A DNA stretch of 64,000 nucleotides from Hymenobacter sp. J193 (lineage in GTDB: Bacteria > Bacteroidota > Bacteroidia > Cytophagales > Hymenobacteraceae): positions 3,743,001-3,807,000 of the forward strand of contig NZ_JAJONE010000001.1 in assembly GCF_024700075.1 (NCBI RefSeq), read 5' to 3'. This document shows positions 60,316 to 64,000 of the stretch, piece by piece; the first letter of the stretch is position 1; each line of letters opens with the position of its first letter. The notes beneath the pieces are model-generated. The model did no database searches. It was not told the DNA's origin and worked only from the letters and a program-made list of their open reading frames with translations. The position numbers were made by a program, and so were the translations under genes.

Positions 60316-61374
60316 TTACAGCTTCACCGCTTTCTCGCCCTTGTCCACGCCCAGCATCCACTTCGTGAGGCCGCGCATGTAGGTGGCCTGGTCGTCGTAC
60401 ATACTCATGTGGGAGCCTTCGGGGCAGATGAGGGCGGTGCCGTGCTGCACTTTTTTGGCCACCATGCGCATGTGCTCGGGGTCCATAGTATCGTGCCGGC
60501 CGCCGATGCTGAGTACGGGCACCGCGAGCTTGGGTAGGTCGGCCACCCGGTCCCAGCGCAGGAGCTTACCGGAGGCGCCAAACTCGCTGGGCCCCTGCAT
60601 GGTTACGTAGAGCGACTGGTTGGTTTTGCCCAGGGAGCGGGTCATAGGCTCGGGCAACTGGGGCAGGCGGCACAGGTGCTGGGCGTAGAAGTTGGGCTCC
60701 AGCAGCTGCATGTAACGCGGGTTCTGGAAGTCCTTGGCAGCCTCAATCCGGCGAATTTCAGCCAGCACCTCGGGTTTGAGCTGGGGCGCCAGCACCTCGT
60801 CGGCGTACTTATTATAGGCCGGAATGCTCATCATCATATTGGAGATGACAAGGCCCTTCAAGTGCTGCTGGTACTTAAGGGCGTACTCGGCGGCCAGGAT
60901 ACCGCCCCAGCTGTGGCCCAGCAGATAGAAGTTGTCTTTGTCGAGGTTGAGGGCCTGGCGTACCTGTTCCACTTCCTCCACGTAGCGCGGCAAACTCCAC
61001 ATGACCGTGTCTTTGGGGTTGTCGGAGTTGCCGCAGCCGAGCTGGTCGTAGTAAATGAACTCGATGCCTTCCTGGGGCAGGAAGCTTTCCAGGCACTCGA
61101 AGTACTCGTGCGTGGCACCGGGGCCGCCGTTGAGCAGCAGGAGCTTGATGCGCGGGTTGTGGCCAAACCGCTTCGTCCACACATTGAAGGTGCCCTTGGC
61201 CGTGCGGATAGGAATGATCTGCACGCCGCCCGTTTTCACCCGAGCCGTGTCGGCGGCGAAGTAGGCAGTTAGGCTGCCGTCGGCGGCAGTGGTTTCCGGC
61301 TTGGTGGGCGAGGAGCAGGCGCCGCCGAGCAGGCCCAAAAGCAGCAGGCAGGTGCCCAGGAAGGAAGTGCGCAT
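60316..61374 (-). CDS. Proline iminopeptidase-family alpha/beta hydrolase, lipoprotein
   Basis: A 352-aa lipoprotein hydrolase. The signal ends GGACSSP (lipidated Cys20). The alpha/beta hydrolase fold has the HGGP-like LLNGGPGATHEYF, nucleophile LLGHSWGGILAAEYALKY (Ser about residue 150), acid SIGGRHDTMDPE and His EGSHMSMYD. These match the proline iminopeptidase/L-amino acid amidase family, which releases N-terminal Pro or other amides. It probably acts in the periplasm. The frame and length are normal. A TAGCTTTC string about 30 bp upstream resembles a -7 box. Confidence 0.88.
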   Translation of the reverse strand: MRTSFLGTCLLLLGLLGGACSSPTKPETTAADGSLTAYFAADTARVKTGGVQIIPIRTAKGTFNVWTKRFGHNPRIKLLLLNGGPGATHEYFECLESFLPQEGIEFIYYDQLGCGNSDNPKDTVMWSLPRYVEEVEQVRQALNLDKDNFYLLGHSWGGILAAEYALKYQQHLKGLVISNMMMSIPAYNKYADEVLAPQLKPEVLAEIRRIEAAKDFQNPRYMQLLEPNFYAQHLCRLPQLPEPMTRSLGKTNQSLYVTMQGPSEFGASGKLLRWDRVADLPKLAVPVLSIGGRHDTMDPEHMRMVAKKVQHGTALICPEGSHMSMYDDQATYMRGLTKWMLGVDKGEKAVKL

Positions 61375-61454
61375 GATTTGAGGGGGTAGGAAAGAAGCGG
61401 AAAGCTAAACCTACCGATAAATCCGGCCGGCACCAACTACGCCTTGGGCTGCCC

Positions 61455-62915
61455 CTATTTGCCCGTCACCGACTGCTCCAACTCCCGAAACGGAATAACG
61501 GTCTTCACCCCGTAGTCCTGCACCGGCCACGACTGCACAATGGTTTCCACGGATAGCCCCAGGTCGCGGATGGCCTGGTACAGGCCCACCTGCCGGGCAC
61601 TGGCCTTGCGGCTCGGCCCCTGCCGCGCTATCCACACCAAATCATCCTCAAACAGCAGCTTCTCGCTCGGGAAGTAGTACACCAGGTAGTCGTTGGTGTG
61701 CTGGGACTTGCTGCCGATAACATGAATCTGCATCTCGAACCCGTTTTCCGCAATGGTTTTGCTGGTGGTTATTGCCTCAGTGCGCAGCGGGCGGGGCTGC
61801 CGCTGCAGGCTGTCGGGGTGCAGGGTGTGCGGGGCGGCGGTCAGGTACTGCACGTAGGGCACATCGGCGGGCGTGGTGAGGATGGTGGCGCCCCGGTGCA
61901 CAAAGGGCCGCAGCCCGCCGAGGTAGTGCGGGTGGTAGTGCCCCGCCACGAAGTAGCGCACGGGCTTGCCCGGTGCCAGCTTGCGGGCTTCGGCCAGAAT
62001 CAGCTCCCCGTTCTCACTGTTCAGCGGCGCCTCGGCCACCAGCAGAAACGAGTTGAACTCCACCACCAGCACCTTATCGTCGGTGTGCTTGAGCTCCAGA
62101 AAGTGCAGGTGCGCGCCGTGGTGCGTTACGGTAACTTCGGGCTTGACGACGGGGGGCGGCACCAGGGCGTACCCGGCGGGCGCCGTGAGCAGGGTAGGCG
62201 CCGCCGACTCCAGCGCCCCCGTTGTTACCCGCACAGTGTCCGTGAGCTTGCCGTTAATTTTGCTGACAACGACGGTGCGGGCGTAAGCTAGCTTACCCAC
62301 GGTGGCGTGGTCCTGGTAAGTGTAGGTCGTCAGCACGTCCCCGAATAGCTCGTCGTGGCTCAGGGCGGTGACCTTGCTCAGGCGGTTGTCGGCGCGGCGG
62401 ATGTAGAGCCGCACGATGCTGCCGCCGAGCGTGTCCTGGTACACCGTTTCGGTGCGGGTGCTTTCCGGCGCAGGCTTGCGCTTGCGCTGGTAGAAGAGGT
62501 GCAGGAGCGGAGCCGGCGTGTAGCGCGCCGCCTGAACGGGCTGCCCCCGGAAAGTGCCGGGCGTCACGCGGGTCAGCTGCTCGTCGCCGTAGTCCTGAAA
62601 TAGCAGGGTCGTGGACGTGAGCTGGGTGCGGGAGAAGTAGGTTTTGGTTTCCTGGCGTAGCGTGTCACTCTTCAGAAAGCTGGTAGCGGTGCCCCACACG
62701 CGGCCGGTGCCGGTGTAGTTGGTGGCCTGCCAGGGCTGGAAGCTGTGCTCCAGCTGCGTCAGCGTTTCGTGGTAGCGCAGGGCGAGGTAGGTGGTCTGCA
62801 CGGGCTGGGCTTGCTGCTTCCAGCAGGCTTGCAGGTTATCGGGTGCCTTCGCCCAAGCGGGAAGCTCTGGGAGCAGAAGAAGCAGGAGCAGGGCGAACGA
62901 GCGGATCAAGGGCAT
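61455..62915 (-). CDS. Exported metallo-beta-lactamase-fold hydrolase
   Basis: A 486-aa exported MBL-fold protein. Signal peptide (MPLIRSFALLLLLLLPELPAWA) followed by an unassigned N-terminal domain (about 25-240, beta-rich, TYLALRYHETLTQLEHSFQPW) and a C-terminal MBL domain (about 260-486) with the HxHxxH-type YFVAGHYHPHYLGGLRPF, an Asp in LLFEDDLVW and a closing segment. The lipoprotein-like family of Bacteroidota MBL proteins has this layout; the substrate is unknown. The start at 62915 follows an R3 repeat at 62949. Confidence 0.85.
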   Translation of the reverse strand: MPLIRSFALLLLLLLPELPAWAKAPDNLQACWKQQAQPVQTTYLALRYHETLTQLEHSFQPWQATNYTGTGRVWGTATSFLKSDTLRQETKTYFSRTQLTSTTLLFQDYGDEQLTRVTPGTFRGQPVQAARYTPAPLLHLFYQRKRKPAPESTRTETVYQDTLGGSIVRLYIRRADNRLSKVTALSHDELFGDVLTTYTYQDHATVGKLAYARTVVVSKINGKLTDTVRVTTGALESAAPTLLTAPAGYALVPPPVVKPEVTVTHHGAHLHFLELKHTDDKVLVVEFNSFLLVAEAPLNSENGELILAEARKLAPGKPVRYFVAGHYHPHYLGGLRPFVHRGATILTTPADVPYVQYLTAAPHTLHPDSLQRQPRPLRTEAITTSKTIAENGFEMQIHVIGSKSQHTNDYLVYYFPSEKLLFEDDLVWIARQGPSRKASARQVGLYQAIRDLGLSVETIVQSWPVQDYGVKTVIPFRELEQSVTGK

Positions 62916-62948
62916 AAAAGCTGAGTGGGTTTGGAAACTGATTTCCGG

Positions 62949-63040
62949 GTCATGCTGAGCTTGTCGAAGCATCTCTACCGCTTCGTCTGAATACTGTCAC
63001 AACGAAGCGGTAGAGATGCTTCGGCTTCGCTCAGCATGAC
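62949..63040. repeat. Palindromic repeat, family R3, copy 4
   Basis: Starts GTCATGCTGAGC and ends GCTCAGCATGAC, enclosing AAGCATCTCTACCGCTTCG and its complement. It lies between the serine hydrolase 3' end and the MBL start. Confidence 0.87.
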
Positions 63041-63070
63041 GAGTGAGAATTGCTTTTGCCTGATGCCCGT

Positions 63071-64000
63071 CTACTCTTCCGCCAGCCACTGCAGCGCCCG
63101 GTACTCGCCCGGCCCGAAAAACAGCCGCAGTACGTCATCGGTGAGGCGCTGGCCGTTGGCGCCGTTGGTGAACAGCACCAGGGTTTCCTGCTGCTCGGGA
63201 AAAGCCAGGAAGAAATTCTTGAAGTCGCCGTTGTCGCCCCAGTGCCAGAGGGCGGGTCCACGGCTGGTGGTTACCAGCCCCACGCCGCAAGCCCAGGCAA
63301 TGTGCGCATCGGTGGGGGTGAGGGTGTGCCCGCAACGGTTGGCTTCGTTGGCGGGCCGGAGCAGCAGCTGGTGGGTGGCGGGCTGCAGGCCGGTGCCCGC
63401 CAGCAGCGCCCGCACAAACCGGCTGTAATCGTCGGCGGTAGAAAGCAGGCTGAAGCCCGCGTTGGGCTCCGCAAACCGGCGGATTTCAGTAGGCTTACCG
63501 GTATTATCGTGACCGAAGCTGGCATTTTTGTCGAAGCCCGGCTGCCACACGAAGGAGCTACGGCGCATCTTTAGGGGCTTGAATACTTCCGCCTGCGCCA
63601 GCTGTTCCCAGGACTTACCAGTAAGGTGCTCCAGGGTTTTTTGCAGCCACACGTAGCCTTCGCCGGAGTAGTTCCAGCAGCTGTCGGGAGTGTATTTCAG
63701 GCGCAGGACGGAGGTCTTCCAGCTGTCGGCCAGCGGGTTTTCGGCCCAGTTGGGCAGGCCAGTGGAGTGCGTGAGCACCATGCGGGCCGTGATTTTGTCG
63801 GCTCCGGGCTGGATGGCTAGGCGCGGGTAGGGGGCGTAGGAAAGCAGGGGCTTATCCAGCGCCAGCAGGCCCTGGTCGAGCAGGCGTAGGGCCACGTAAG
63901 CCAGCACCACCTTTCCCAAAGAAGCCGCCTGAAACGTAGTATTGGCTTTCAGCGCCTGCCTGGTGCCGCTTTTGCGCTGCCCCAGCGAGTACGCGGTAGA
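63071..64000 (-). CDS. Serine hydrolase, class C beta-lactamase-like (runs off the right edge)
   Basis: The frame is open from the right edge of the window to a stop at 63071 (310 codons), so the N-terminus is missing. It contains the SxxK nucleophile motif (FQAASLGKVVLAYVAL), a YxN-like region (WNYSGEGYVWLQ), and HWGDNGDFKN near the C-terminus. Leading residues in the window read STAYSLGQRKSGTRQ. This is the beta-lactamase/esterase EstB-like family (DUF of penicillin-binding type), usually a peptidase, esterase or amidase in the periplasm. The ORF track start at 63919 is an internal TTG. No resistance function can be claimed. Confidence 0.85.
   Translation of the reverse strand, partial: STAYSLGQRKSGTRQALKANTTFQAASLGKVVLAYVALRLLDQGLLALDKPLLSYAPYPRLAIQPGADKITARMVLTHSTGLPNWAENPLADSWKTSVLRLKYTPDSCWNYSGEGYVWLQKTLEHLTGKSWEQLAQAEVFKPLKMRRSSFVWQPGFDKNASFGHDNTGKPTEIRRFAEPNAGFSLLSTADDYSRFVRALLAGTGLQPATHQLLLRPANEANRCGHTLTPTDAHIAWACGVGLVTTSRGPALWHWGDNGDFKNFFLAFPEQQETLVLFTNGANGQRLTDDVLRLFFGPGEYRALQWLAEE

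Noticed and set aside
1..64000. tRNA or rRNA genes
   Set aside because: I saw no cloverleaf-type T-loop and acceptor pairs or rRNA-like conserved strings; a covariance search would be decisive.

Overview
The window reads as chromosome of a high-GC member of the Bacteroidota, most likely Hymenobacter or a close relative. The evidence is a GH92 mannosidase, a type IX secretion sorting tail, DUF4469/HU-like and CarboxypepD_reg proteins, TAnnTTTG-type -7 boxes, and GC-rich genes interrupted by AT-rich orphan genes. About 60 genes are supported. I saw no rRNA, tRNA or CRISPR array.

Layout. 1-5.2 kb: two multi-PAS sensor proteins (the first cut by the left edge) and a PQQ-type sugar dehydrogenase lipoprotein. 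5.2-12.1 kb: a GH92 alpha-mannosidase and a clan-A glycoside hydrolase, mixed with small AT-rich genes and an 858-bp IS5-family element that has cut the end of a lipoprotein gene. 12.2-17.8 kb: a decayed RhuM-like gene, a SWIM/SNF2 helicase and sbcD. 17.9-28.7 kb: an MBL-rhodanese persulfide enzyme, a Spy-like protein, an APC permease, a TPR histidine kinase, a RICIN/PD40/OmpA envelope protein, a frameshifted gene and membrane/exported proteins. 28.7-35.7 kb: an apparent six-gene polyamine operon read leftwards (speD, DUF4178, a 60-aa membrane protein, DUF350, membrane-anchored speE, Tat-exported flavin amine oxidase). 35.8-41.7 kb: a rearrangement scar made of fused lysA and speE pieces, a T9SS-exported RCC1 protein, then lysA (frameshifted) and lysC. 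42-49 kb: lipoproteins, a MITE beside a second copy of the IS, a TraB-like protein, an HU/DUF4469 protein and an M28 peptidase. 49-57 kb: a biotin cluster (bioB, bioF, bioD, bioA and a beta-ketoacyl synthase) containing an Imm51-type immunity gene and an esterase. 57-64 kb: acetyltransferase, YiaA, RluF-like pseudouridine synthase, peptidase, MBL hydrolase and a serine hydrolase cut by the right edge.

Pathways. speD and speE would make spermidine from decarboxylated AdoMet, with the oxidase acting on amines beyond the inner membrane. lysC and lysA are the first and last steps of lysine synthesis. The bio genes cover pimeloyl-thioester to biotin, and the KAS is the plausible chain-building partner. 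The two glycosidases and the sugar dehydrogenase act in the periplasm or at the surface.

The most unusual content is non-coding. There are two arrays with an exact 22-bp period at 26530 and 46660 that share a layout but not a core. There are three families of 90-135 bp palindromic intergenic repeats, one of which sits inside a MITE. At two places an AT-rich gene lies between direct repeats of native sequence. Three otherwise conserved genes carry one-base frameshifts at short homopolymers, which may be assembly error or real decay.
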